Numbered from the stretch's first letter, positions 46,892-59,059 are shown. The stretch is DNA of 64,000 nucleotides from Xiphophorus maculatus (GCF_002775205.1 NC_036446.1:12586565-12650564), one strand, 5' to 3'. The notes: generated by a model from the sequence alone, not told the origin. Program-made: numbers and translations.

Positions 46892-48318
46892 CTCACAGAA
46901 GCTACTGAATTGCTGCCATGTTTTCTTTTTAATCACAATTCATTTTATAAACCTGTTCTTTTTATTTGATTCTATAGCTTGGTTAGCTAAGCAGCATGTT
47001 ATAATCAACAACATCCTCTATACTTTGTTGTTCTATACTAAAATAATCTTCCTCAATAAACACAATTTTTTTTAATTCTGGGTCCAGTACCGATCTGATT
47101 CTAAATGTTTAGTTTTGAAAAAAATAAAATGACTTGAAGTTACAGATGTGGAATAAACATGTTTCATTTTCTTTGATTTAATATTAAAACTTTTTATTAA
47201 TCAAAGAAAAGTTAAAAGCTTTCAGAGCCCAAGATTGTAGAGTTTGAATGGAAAACTAACCAACATGAATGTAAAATTCAACCTGGAGAGACTCAGAGAG
47301 AAAGTAGCTGTCTTACTTTCTTAGCTGATAGAAATAATTGCATTGCTACCAGGTTTTCTTTTTATGCATAATTCATTTAATAAATCAGTTTTTTCTTTTC
47401 ATTGATTCTCTATAAATTCACTAAGATAAGACCAAGCAAAATTCTGTAAACATCCTCAATACTTCACTGCTGTTGTTCTCTAAAAACAAATCCTGCTGAA
47501 TAAATGCATTAAAAAAAATTCTGTGTACTTTTCTGATTCTAAATGTTTATTTTTTAAACTGATGCAACTGAGGAAGATTGACTGAAATGATTTAAAAACA
47601 TGAACTGAAAGGCTGGGGGTAAAAGGAGAGAGGGAATAAAATTAGGTGTGAGTGAAGGATTTTTTTAAGATAACTGAATGGCTGTTGCCACATGAATAAT
47701 TTGCTTTGTCAAAAAAATGCGTCCCTCCTCAAACATGAAGAAATAAAGAGTTAAGAGTGAAATAGCTTTTTCTACATAATCACCTGTTCTCTGAGCTAAA
47801 GGTATGAGTTTCATACCAACAGGACAATATTTGGGGAATATCGTCCAGCTTTAACCTTTTACAATCTAAAATTCTCACCACTTTCAAATACATAATGTTT
47901 TGCATTTACTCAATTTAAATAGATTAATTTATCAAACATGTTTTATCCAAATGTTCAGAGGATCTTTGGACACTAATCCTGTCATTAGTGCATAAGTCCT
48001 CTATTTGTGCCAGACATAATCTAATTCAATGCAAACTTGTTTATTGCACTTATTATATAAACACGTCTGGCCAAGTTTTACACCAACGTTTCTCCTGCCT
48101 GTGATAGAGGCCAACATTCTCCAGGCAAGTTGATCCACACTATCTGGCTTTGTCCTCAGCTTATTGGTCCAAAGCTTCTGATGATGCACATTTATTTAAT
48201 TTTGAAGCATTTTATGTTAAAATGTGTAAAAACTATTATCATTTTCTGTTTGATCTCTTTAATTAAACAGAATATTGAATAACTTGCTGTTTCTATACGT
48301 TTTGGTTAATTCAAGGTT

Positions 48319-48356
48319 CAAACTACTAACCTTGAGCTATCAAGGTTAGTAGTTTG
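48319..48356. repeat. Perfect 17-bp-arm hairpin (unit 5)
   Basis: Unchanged from unit 1. Confidence 0.9.
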
Positions 48357-48778
48357 TTATAAACAACCAGACTACATGGCAAGATGTAATCATGGAACTC
48401 TGCTAATAAATATTCAAACTATATCAGTTTTTCCTGTAAAATCAGATCGTTTTGTTATTTTGGGGATCAAACAGATTATTTGTGCTTAAAGTCACAAATG
48501 TCTTGAAATGGCTCTTGGCTCACACCTCTGCTTTATTCTCTAACTGCAGCAAAGTGCTGGAAACTGGTTTCACTGGACACAAGATTTCCTCTTCTGCAAG
48601 ACTAAAGGACCAACAATGAATCATGTTCATTTAAAAATCTGTGAGCTGTAATCATCAGTCTTTAAAATTAAAGCATAAAATGCACTGTGATGAACCTTGG
48701 TGTAAATTCAAACTGGAAGATGCTTTTCTTTTCATCTGCTCAGTCAATCACCTCATCATGCGCCTCCTTCCCATCTAC

Positions 48779-48855
48779 GCCGATCTCGTCTGGGTCGGGC
48801 CTGGTTAATACTTGAATGGGAGACTGCCTGGGAATACCAGGTGCTGGAAGCTTTT
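48779..48855 (+). ncRNA. 5S-rRNA-derived fragment (unit 5)
   Basis: Same form as unit 3; the following sequence reads CTGGCTCTTTTAC rather than CTGGCTCTTTCGC, shared with unit 6. Confidence 0.8.
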
Positions 48856-48978
48856 ACTGGCTCTTTTACTAAAATGTGAAAGATGATACTAAAGCAAAAA
48901 TGTATCACAGCAGAGGTAAGAATACATGTAGAAGTGGTCAGTGGTGAGTTAAAGAGTGTGAAAATGCAAAAGTCTTTA

Positions 48979-49055
48979 GTGCCCCCTGGTGGTGACAAAA
49001 GCACCTGATATAGTAATACCAGGTGCGGTAAGATGTAGTCACCACCAGGGGGCAC
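48979..49055. promoter_or_regulatory. Inverted CTCF-consensus pair (unit 5)
   Basis: Both cores perfect; as in unit 1, the full 20-nt arms ending GGTGAC and GTCACC match exactly. Confidence 0.55.
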
Positions 49056-49288
49056 TAACAACTCTTTAACTCCACATTTTCACACTTTATAAATTCGGCA
49101 CAGATCAAAAACTTCTGCATTTATTCATACCTCTGACACATGTTGCTTCAATGTTATCTTTCACAAAATATATTTTTGCTAATAAACATTTAGAATCAGA
49201 ATTTTTTATATATATTTTGGTCTTTGTTTACTAAATTTATAGAGAATCAGCTCAAAGAAAAAGAGCAGACTTATTAAATGAAATTTGC

Positions 49289-49672
49289 TTAAACAGAAAA
49301 CATGGCAGCATTGCTGTTGTTTCTATAAGCTACGAACATGAGACAGAAAATAACAGTGACAGCAACAGGACCAGCAGGGGGCGTACTGACACTGCTGGTC
49401 CTGTTGCAGTAGTCGTCCTGGCAACAGCTAAACTGTTCTGCATCTAATAGATCCATCTCCTGCTGCATTCACTGTGAAGATGAAAATAAAGTTATGTTGT
49501 CAGTAACATGTTTGTTTCTGGTCTTAGCAGGATAAATACTCATTATGTAAAAACATGATATTCTTTTTCCTGATACTGTGATGCAGGAGTTTTCATTCCC
49601 TTCACAGTTGAGGGATTTCATGCAGTTTTCTCCTTCACAGCTGAAGAACTTTTTTCCATTTGGGTTGAACTT
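49289..49672 (-). pseudogene. Minus-strand Ly6/uPAR gene relic (unit 5)
   Basis: Both stumps present; the terminal one reads CCQDDYCN, like unit 4. Confidence 0.72.
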
Positions 49673-49872
49673 CTAGTCTAAAGAACTGCAGAATCATAAC
49701 ATTTTTTTCTTCACAGCTCTCACTTTTTTTATTGTCACCAGCTCCTTTCACCCAAAATATCTGCATAGGTATGGAGCTAAATTGGGACCACAAAGGTTCT
49801 TCAGAAGAAAAAAAAATGAAACTGGGAAAAACGTTTGAAATTAAAAAATAACATTTGAAACTAAGAAAATGT

Positions 49873-50101
49873 TCAAAACTACTTTTTAGATTTAAGATAT
49901 TTTTGAGCTTCAGATATGTCCATTTTTTCAGATTCAAACTTCTGGCCCTGTTTTGGCCTGGGTGGCTGGACCTCGGATGACAAGGACATGGACTCATGAC
50001 TGACAGCTGGACAACTGCAGTCATTGTGTTTGAATCTGTAAAAAATAATAATAATAAATCTCTGGAATCAAAAAAACCTTTAAATCTGAAAAGTAGTTTG
50101 G
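49873..50101. mobile_element. MITE-like inverted-repeat element (unit 5)
   Basis: The right end reads AAGTAGTTTGGAG, a variant shared with unit 6 only. Confidence 0.55.
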
Positions 50102-50929
50102 AGTATTTCTGTCAGGTTCAAATCTTTTTCTCCTATTGAACAAACTTTATGGCCCCAATTTAACTTCAAATTAGAATCACGTGGATGCTAACAGTGGAGC
50201 ATAGATTATGATTTTGAAGCTTACGAAGACTAGTGAGATTTGTTGAGTATCAGTGACGTTAACGTCTGATGAACACGGCCTTTAAGATTCAGGTCACATT
50301 TGAAAAGATCGGATACGAATCAAATACACAAGTTGCCTGGGTCGCTTTCGAAAAAATGCGACCTGTATTCAGACTATCAGCTATAGGTCGCATTACAGCA
50401 AAAAAAAAAAAAAAAAAAACAGGAAGCGGAAACTGCAGTGCTTATGATGAGCGTAATATGCTTCACTTAGCTCCTTGATATGAAAAATAGGAAGTTGAAT
50501 TTTGGGTTTAAATTCAAGTTCCTATCGCTATGCAAACCCTCCACACCTTCTGACCTCCTGAATGCAAAAATCTACATATAATTGCTTTGAATTATACTAT
50601 TATACTCAATAGCAATCATTGCATGTACACATGCACATAATCACACAAAGAACCGTTGTTCACTTGGAGTTTTCAGGATTTCAACAGGTGATTGTTTTAA
50701 CTGCAGTTAAATATGAACAAACTGTCTTCAAAAACTCAATAAAGTTCACAGTTTCCTAACGTTGAAGTCCAGAATGAACGTGTTCAAAGCATCCAAGTTT
50801 ATAGAAAGCCATCAAGCTCACATATACATAAAATATGACTTTTAGCACCTAAACAGCTCTTTATCTGTGAGCGGCACATGTGGTTTTTGTGTTCAACGTC
50901 TGCAGGCTGTTCTTGAGAAAACATCTCAA

Positions 50930-51064
50930 CTCATTATCGTTTCTTCCCGTGTGAAGAACTACAGCTAAGCTCCCTCAGCACATTCAGGCTAGCTTGGCTC
51001 CGCTTAACCGATCCTAGGAAGACGCCGCTGACCGCAGTACCAGGACAGGCCTGCGCTGTGCTCG
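50930..51064 (+). promoter_or_regulatory. Candidate 5' non-coding exon of gene 6
   Basis: GTAAGT donor from 51065. Confidence 0.4.
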
Positions 51065-51516
51065 GTAAGTGCTTGGAAAGAAACATTTCTTCAGTTAAAC
51101 AGGCGTTTGAAGCAGCTACCGCGTAAAGGCGGGCTGCTTTTATAGCTACTTTGTTTTAATTAACGGAGCAACTAGCATTTGTGTTGGCTAAGCTAACGCG
51201 TTAAGGCGGGCTTGGGCACTTTTAATATTTTTTGCTGCAATAATTAAATACTCAGACTTATAAAAAACAATCTAGACAAACATCAAGGATTTTACCAGAT
51301 AATTATTTTTTCAGAAGAGCTCATATCATACAGCATTTTCCTTGTATTCAATTAGAGCGCTGTGATTGGATAAAAAAAATGGCCTGTTTTTCATTGTGGT
51401 TCTTTTTGCATCCACTACAAATCTGCCAGTCACAAACAGGAGGATCTGCTTATTTAGGCGAGGTGTAAAACTGGGAGTAGATCCCCTCCAAGGAAATCCT
51501 GTGATCCACCAGCAAA

Positions 51517-52896
51517 ATGTTCCTCTTCACTTTGGTGCTGATGGTGCTGTTTCTACCGGAAGGCAAGTTTTTGATTACGATTAATATTATCCTAACATTG
51601 CATTATTTAGTGTGATTTCATTATATTTAGATTTTCTCCCATTAAAAATTACAATAATAATCTCTTTTCTACTTTTCTTGTTAAACCTTTCAAACTTTTT
51701 CTTTCCTCTCTCTATTTTGTGCTGATGTGATTCAGCCATTTTGTCTTGGTTAAGAAAAGGATTTTGGCATTTTGAAATAATTCTATATAATAGTTTCCTT
51801 CATACTTTTGTTGACAATAAATGTTCATTTTCTCCTTGTTTTAATTAGCTGACAACCTGAAATGTAAATGTGAACCTAGCCGCTACGGAACATGCGCTAA
51901 GGAAACAACTGAATGTTCCTCAGAGGACGATAGTTGTTCAGTAAGAACACAAGTCTATTATTTAGGTACGTATTTGTGAGGTTTCCTGTTGATGATTCTT
52001 AGTTTGGGAACTCATCAGTTTAAAATTGGTGTTCTTTAATTACAGGTGGTGCAAAGTCTGAGCACAATTCCAAAGGTTGCATTACGTCTGATCTGTGTCT
52101 TAATTACTCTATCAGCTATGGAGCTTACAGAATTGTACAAAACACCAAGTGCTGCAGTGAAGATCTCTGCAACGCCCAGATTAACTACACAAAACCTGGT
52201 AATTAATTCATTGATTATGTTTTTCAATACTTTGTACAATTTGAATTTGCAGTGCTCACAAACGTTTTTTAACTAACTATAGATTTGGATTAAAAAACAG
52301 AATACACGTAGTTTTGTAATTCCAGCTTCATATACATGTTTTAGAAGAAACAAGTTGGTGACAAAAAATTAAAGCTTTTAAGAAAAAATTATAATAATTC
52401 TTAATTTCTTTTAAACTGAATAACTATCTCTGTATTTTAGTCTCCACTCCAAATAGAAAAAAGTGCTTCAACTGTGATGAAGAAAACTGCATGAAAACCC
52501 TTAAATGTGCAGGGGATGAAAACTACTGCATTAATGTAACAGGTAAGAGGCCAACATGTTTGCATGCTTCATATTTATCATCACAAGAACATTAAGACCA
52601 GATCCAAATGTGTTACTTGCATCATAACTATTTTCATTTTCACAGGATATACACAAGGAGAACGTTTCATGATGAAGGGATGTGCCTCTGAGTTGGTGTG
52701 CTCAGATCATTTTTCTTCAGTGATGAGTCAGTTTACTACACGGCCCCCTGGAGCAAAGGTTAGCTGCTGCCGGGGCAACTACTGCAACAGCGCTAGCAGC
52801 ACCATCAGCCCAGGAAGCAAAAGCAGCGCCAGCAGCACCAGTCCCACCCTGCTGCTCCTGTTGGTGCCTCTGTTGTTTTCTATCTTATTTTCTTAG
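51517..52896 (+). CDS. Gene 6: two-domain Ly6/uPAR GPI-anchored protein
   Basis: Exons 51517-51562, 51849-51965, 52046-52198, 52441-52542 and 52646-52896 give 222 residues. The signal peptide reads [16 protein letters not shown], Met replacing Val. The LU1 loop is [15 protein letters not shown] followed by the acidic SSEDDSCSVRTQ. The linker has a Pro (YTKP) where other copies have Leu. LU2 opens RKKCFNCDEENC and carries [20 protein letters not shown], shared only with gene 7. Splice sites including the GC donor are intact. Poly(A) signal at 53060-53065. Confidence 0.9.
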
Positions 52897-54312
52897 CTCA
52901 CAGAAGCTACTGAATTGCTGCCATGTTTTCTTTTTAATCACAATTCATTTTATAAACCTGTTCTTTTTATTTGATTCTATAGCTTGGTTAGCTAAGCAGC
53001 ATGTTATAATCAACAACATCCTCTATACTTTGTTGTTCTATACTAAAATAATCTTCCTCAATAAACACAATTTTTTTTAATTCTGGGTCCAGTACCGATC
53101 TGATTCTAAATGTTTAGTTTTGAAAAGATAAAATGATTTGAAGTTACAGATGTGGAATAAACATGTTTCATTTTCTTTGATTTAAAACTTGTTTTAATCA
53201 AAGTTAAAAGCTTTCAGAGCCCAAGATTGTAGAGTTTGAATGGAAAACTAACCAACATGAATGTAAAATTCAACCTGGAGAGACTCAGAGAGAAAGTAGC
53301 TGTCTTACTTTCTTAGCTGATAGAAATAATTGCATTGCTACCAGGTTTTCTTTTTATGCATAATTCATTTAATAAATCTGTTTTTTTCTTTTCATTGATT
53401 CTCTATAAATTCACTAAGATAAGACCAAGCAAAATTCTGTAAACATCCTCAATACTTCACTGCTGTTGTTCTTTAAAAACAATTTTTGCTGAATAAATGC
53501 ATTAAAAAATAATTCTGTGTACTTTTCTGATTCTAAATGTTTATTTTTGAAACTGATGCAACTGAGGAAGATTGACTGAAATGATTTAAACACATGAACT
53601 GAAAGGCTGGGGGTAAAAGGAGAGAGGGAATAAAATTAGGTGTGAGTGAAGGATTTTTTTAAGATAACTGAATGGCTGTTGCCACATGAATAATTTGCTT
53701 TGTCAAAAAAATGCGTCCCTCCTCAAACATGAAGAAATAAAGAGTTAAGAGTGAAATAGCTTTTTCTACATAATCACCTGTTCTCTGAGCTAAAGGTATG
53801 AGTTTCATACCAACAGGACAATATTTGGGGAATATCGTCCAGCTTTAACCTTTTACAATCTAAAATTCTCACCACTTTCAAATACATAATGTTTTACATT
53901 TACTCAATTTAAATAGATTAATTTATCAAACATGTCTTATCCAAATGTTCAGAGGATCTTTGGACACTAATCCTGTCATTAGTGCATAAGTCCTCTATTT
54001 GTGCCAGACATAATCTAATTCAATGCAAACTTGTTTATTGCACTTATTATATAAACACGTCTGGCCAAGTTTTACACCAACGTTTCTCCTGCCTGTGATA
54101 GAGGCCAACATTCTCCAGGCAAGTTGATCCACACTATCTGGCTTTGTCCTCAGCTTATTGGTCCAAAGCTTCTGATGATGCACATTTATTTAATTTTGAA
54201 GCATTTTATGTTAAAATGTGTAAAAACTATTATCATTTTCTGTTTGATCTCTTTAATTAAACAGAATATTGAATAACTTGCTGTTTCTATACGTTTTGGT
54301 TAATTCAAGGTT

Positions 54313-54350
54313 CAAACTACTAACCTTGAGCTATCAAGGGTAGTAGTTTG
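54313..54350. repeat. Hairpin with one arm mismatch (unit 6)
   Basis: The right arm reads TCAAGGGTAGTAGTTTG, one mismatch to the left arm. Confidence 0.88.
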
Positions 54351-54770
54351 TTATAAGCAACCAGACTACATGGCAAGATGTAATCATGGAACTCTGCTAA
54401 TAAATATTCAAACTATATCAGTTTTTCCTGTAAAATCAGATCGTTTTGTTTTTTGGGGATCAAACAGATTATTTGTGCTTAAAGTCACAAATGTCTTGAA
54501 ATGGCTCTTGGCTCACACCTCTGCTTTATTCTCTAACTGCAGCAAAGTGCTGGAAACTGGTTTCACTGGACACAAGATTTCCTCTTCTGCAAGACTAAAG
54601 GACCAACAATGAATCATGTTCATTTAAAAATCTGTGAGCTGTAATCATCAGTCTTTAAAATTAAAGCATAAAATGCACTGTGATGAACCTTGGTGTAAAT
54701 TCAAACTGGAAGATGCTTTTCTTTTCATCTGCTCAGTCAATCACCTCATCATGCGCCTCCTTCCCATCTA

Positions 54771-54848
54771 CGCCGATCTCGTCTGGGTCGGGCCTGGTTA
54801 ATACTTGAATGGGAGACTGCCTGGGAATACCAGGTGCTGGAAGCTTTT
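54771..54848 (+). ncRNA. 5S-rRNA-derived fragment (unit 6)
   Basis: Same as in unit 5. Confidence 0.8.
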
Positions 54849-54971
54849 ACTGGCTCTTTTACTAAAATGTGAAAGATGATACTAAAGCAAAAATGTATCA
54901 CAGCAGAGGTAAGAATACATGTAGAAGTGGTCAGTGGTGAGTTAAACAGTGTGAAAATGCAAAAGTCTTTA

Positions 54972-55048
54972 GTGCCCCCTGGTGGTGACAAAAGCACCTG
55001 ATATAGTAATACCAGGTGCGGTAAGATGTAGCCACCACCAGGGGGCAC
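54972..55048. promoter_or_regulatory. Inverted CTCF-consensus pair (unit 6)
   Basis: Both 14-nt cores perfect. Confidence 0.55.
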
Positions 55049-56066
55049 TAACAACTCTTTAACTCCACATTTTCACACTTTATAAATTCGGCACAGATCA
55101 AAAACCTCTGCGTTTATTCATACCTCTGACACATGTTGCTTCAATGTTATCTTTCACAAAATATATTTTTGCTAATAAACATTTAGAATCAGATTTTTTT
55201 ATATATTTTGGTCTTTGTTTACTAAATTTATAGAGAATCAGCTCAACGAAAAAGAGCAGACTTATTAAATGAAATATGCTTAAACATAAAACATGGCAGC
55301 AATGCTGTTGTTTCTATAAGCTACGAACATGAGACAGAAAATAACAGTGACAGCAACAGGACCAGCAGGGGGCGTACTGGCACTGCTGGTCCTGTTGCAG
55401 TAGTCGCCCTGGCAACAGCTAAACTGTTCTGCATCTAATACACATGTGTCAAACTCAAGGCCCGCGGGCCACATGTGGCCCGCTACGTCATTGTATGTGG
55501 CCCTCTCCCCCCACCACCGTTTTACAACCCCATTGATTGACTTAAAATAGGTTTTGAGCTAGAATTGACTACAAACTACATCTCCCATAATGCCTTCCGA
55601 TGGTTACCAGCCAACATTACGGCTTCTCGCCACTAGAGTGCAACAGAGTCACCTCAAGCTGATTATTTATTTTCCCAGCGAATAAAACATCGACAAGCTA
55701 ACAAGCTGAAGAGCGAAGTTCCCGTGATGTTTCAATCGAGGACTTTTACCGTCTCCTGCCCCCTGATTTGATGCCGCAGCTTCGACTCCATGCAGCTCGT
55801 GTGTTTTGTCCATGTTTGGAAGCACCTATCTGTGCGAACAGATGTTTTCAATAATGAATTTAATCAAGACCAAGACCAGATCGCGCATTACTGACGAAAA
55901 CCTACATGCCGTTTTGCGGATCGCCACAGCACAAGAACTAAAACCAGACATGACAACTGACCAGGGGAAAACGGTGCCAGACATCCGGCCAGAAAACATT
56001 GGTAAGCACAAACAAACTAAATTTAAATAGAATTAATGTAAAACCAAAACTCAGTATACTGGAATA

Positions 56067-57205
56067 TAGTGATGGTGAGATGAAGCCTCATGAGGCATTG
56101 AACCACTTGAGCCAACTGGTTCGAGAAAGGGTTCATTTCTTGAGGCTTCATGTGCACACGAAACCACCTACTGGCCAGGTGTATAATCACAGCCAGCTGT
56201 ATCTTAACACGTGTGATCCATTGAATTTTTGTCTGTTATGGCTCTTGGGAATGACTTCACAAAAGGTGTAGGACGAAATCATTTGTCTACATAAATTATG
56301 TATACACATATGTGTATAATAAAATATTGTTTGAATGTATCCTCTGTGTGTAATTATTCCCAAAATAGTCATGTGTCATGTGATGTGGCATGTTGTGTAA
56401 TAAAGTTTTTCTGTGACTCTAGAAAAATGGCCTGGGCTTAATCAGGCAGAGGACAGTGAAAGTGCTTGTGGAACTAGGGAGGGGTAGTGAATAGGCTAAT
56501 GCTTGTGTAACTTGGATGATTTCATGCATTTTTATTAAGAAACAACAATTTCTCCACAGATTTTGGTTTCAAACGACTTCTCTTTTTTGACACTACATGG
56601 ATGAGGTGTTATTATTGTACCCCAACTCCTTGGAGCACAATAAACACCTCACCTTTACAGAAAATAAGAAACAGTGAAAAATACAGTTCCTCATAAGCAA
56701 ACCTAATGCATCTGCAAATGTTCAGTTCACCTTACCTTGTTAGGGCTTATCAAATCAAAATGTTCCCACATAGGGGAAATCCTCCTCTTTCTCGCCGGCT
56801 CCATCCTACTCCTATCCTGTCCTCCTGCTCCTAAATCTCCTATCTACCTATCTATCTCTCTCCTAAACTCTCCAAACACCAAACTAACTGTCTCAAACTA
56901 AATAACCACTATCCAAACTCTGCTATCCAAACTATCAAAACTCTATCCACTCTCTCAACTGACCGCAACTCGCCTACAACAACCCACATTTTGAATGGAG
57001 CCTGTGGGGTTTCTAAAGCTGTCAAAACCCGCGCCAACATCTGAGCCACTTCCCGAAGCAGTCACGTGGTACAGCCGGGCAGCGAGGCTTCGGACGTCAT
57101 CGTTTTCGGCTCCTCCCCTAAATGAAGCAAGCCTCGATACGCGCTTTACGGAAACGCCCCCTCCATTACTCGACACACGCCTCGGCACATCACGTAACAT
57201 CACTA
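56067..57205. mobile_element. Nested hAT-like element, 1139 bp
   Basis: Ends TAGTGATG and CATCACTA with the 8-bp duplication CTGGAATA (56059-56066 and 57206-57213). Non-coding; it contains a (CTAT)n patch near 56840. It inserted into the hAT at 55441-58031 and is therefore younger. Confidence 0.8.
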
Positions 57206-57741
57206 CTGGAATATGTTTAATAGTTTATTGATTTTGCTTGTGTTTTGTTTTGTGTTTATTTACAGAACACAACACAATAGGATGTGTGTGAGTTGGTGAC
57301 AGGGTGAAAAGGATCAGCTTTGTGTTCAAGGACAGGCAGCATCACCTCATTGTTTTGTTCTTATGTGAAATACATGTTCGTTGTGTAATAAATAACGAAA
57401 AAGTTTTGTGAATGAAGTTGAGAGTTAATATCGAAACTTGTTTTTAGTCTTTGTCTGCTTATCTTTAAAGCAGACAAAGATTAATTTTCCCAGCGAATAA
57501 AACTGAAACATCGACAAGCTAACAAGCTAAAGGGCGAAGTTTAGCTGAGCAGTTTAAAAATACTGAGCATATTTTTAAAGTGCTCAGTTTAAAAATATTG
57601 TAATTTTTAAACTAAGCAGTAATTTTACATCCATGCAAACTCAAATGTAATATTTAAAACTTGAATACATAAAATCAGTTATTTAACAATATGAGGTGTT
57701 GTTTAATTTATTTTTAACATTGTATTTTCATACATTTATGC

Positions 57742-57951
57742 TAGGGTTGCCCAAGTCTAGTTTTCCAGACCTATCACTCTGCAACTTTAGATGCGTTCTT
57801 TCTCTAACGCACCTGGATCATTGACTCATTCATAGGGCTCTACAGAACTGAGTTGCTGCTAATGAGGGAAGTCAACTTTTTGTCCGGCAAATGTTTTAGC
57901 AGGGACGCATCTAAAAGTTGCAGTCTGGAGGACTGCACTTGGGCATTCCTG
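57742..57951. mobile_element. Nested small inverted-repeat element, about 210 bp
   Basis: Left TAGGGTTGCCCAAGT and right ACTTGGGCATTCCTG are near-inverted. The flanks ATTTATGC / ATTTATAC look like an 8-bp duplication with one change. Inner GATGCGTT / GACGCATC stretches fold back. Confidence 0.6.
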
Positions 57952-58464
57952 ATTTATACCGTCAATGTCGCCCGTTGAGGGTGGCCAATATGCTGAAGTG
58001 GCCCTTGGTGAAATTGAGTTTGACACCCCTGATCTAATAGATCCATCTCCTGCTGCATTCACTGTGAAGATGAAAATAAAGTTATGTTGTCAGTAACATG
58101 TTTGTTTCTGGTCTTAGCAGGATAAATACTCATTATGTAAAAACATGATATTCTCTTTCCTGATACTGTGATGCAGGAGTTTTCATTCCCTTCACAGTTG
58201 AGGGATTTCATGCAGTTTTCTCCTTCACAGCTGAAGAACTTTTTTCCATTTGGGTTGAACTTCTAGTCTAAAGAACTGCAGAATCATAACATTTTTTTCT
58301 TCAAAGCTCTCACTTTTTTTTATTGTCACCAGCTCCTTTCACCCAAAATATCTGCATAGGTATGGAGCTAAATTGGGACCACAAAGGTTCTTCAGAAGAA
58401 AAAAAAAATGAAACTGGGAAAAACGTTTGAAATTAAAAAATAGCATTTGAAACTAAGAACATGT

Positions 58465-58693
58465 TCAAAACTACTTTTTAGATTTAAGATATTTTTGAGC
58501 TTCAGATATGTCCATTTTTTCAGATTCAAACTTCTGGCCCTGTTTTGGCCTGGGTGGCTGGACCTCGGATGACAAGGACATGGACTCATGACTGACAGCT
58601 GGACAACTGCAGTCATTGTGTTTGAATCTGTAAAAAATAATAATAATAAATCTCTGGAATCAAAAAAACCTTTAAATCTGAAAAGTAGTTTGG
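58465..58693. mobile_element. MITE-like inverted-repeat element (unit 6)
   Basis: Shares the right-end variant of unit 5. Confidence 0.55.
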
Positions 58694-59059
58694 AGTATTT
58701 CTGTCAGGTTCAAATCTTTTTCTCCTATTGAACAAACTTTATGGCCCCAATTTAACTTCAAATTAGAATCACGTGGATGCTAACAGTGGAGCATAGCTTA
58801 TGATTTTGAAGCTTACGAAGACTAGTGAGATTTGTTGAGTATCAGTGACGTTAACGTCTGATGAACACGGCCTTTAAGATTCAGGTCACATTTGAAAAGA
58901 TCGGATACGAATCAAATACACAAGTTGCCTGGGTCGCTTTCGAAAAAATGCGACCTGTATTCAGACTATCAGCTATAGGTCGCATTACAGCAAAAAACAA
59001 AAAACAGGAAGTGGAAACTGCAGTGCTTATGATAAGCGTAATATGCTTCACTTAGCTCC

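Larger units (their letters stand above)
45510..51516 (+). repeat. Array unit 5 (6.0 kb), the shortest complete unit
   Basis: Free of large insertions. It is shorter than unit 1 because the stretch equivalent to about 6775-7281 is missing: TTAACTTCAAATTAGAATCACG joins directly to TGGATGCTAACAGTGG near 50160-50190, a junction shared with unit 6 and, partly, unit 4. The remaining transposon remnant is 50182-50399. CTCF-type matches are at 48979-48992 (-), 49042-49055 (+) and 49371-49384 (+, one mismatch); the fourth site is lost with the deletion. The rest of the spacer is gene-free. Confidence 0.88.
55441..58031 (+). mobile_element. hAT (Charlie-like) transposon, internally deleted, 2591 bp
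   Basis: Ends CACATGTGTCAAACTCAAGG and, reversed, CAGGGGTGTCAAACTCAATT, flanked by the 8-bp duplication ATCTAATA (55433-55440 and 58032-58039). The C-terminal hAT dimerisation region survives around 55715-56010: [19 protein letters not shown], then in another frame [20 protein letters not shown] and [20 protein letters not shown], ending at a GTAAGC donor-like site. The zinc finger and catalytic core are gone. A block of about 50 bp (TTTTCCCAGCGAATAAAAC onward) occurs twice, near 55669 and 57486. Two smaller elements are nested inside. Confidence 0.88.
55280..58262 (-). pseudogene. Minus-strand Ly6/uPAR relic split by a hAT (unit 6)
   Basis: The terminal stump (55280-55440, CCQGDYCNRTSS form) is separated from its first bases and from the exon 4 stump (ending 58262) by the element at 55441-58031. 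Apart from that insertion it resembles unit 3. Confidence 0.7.
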
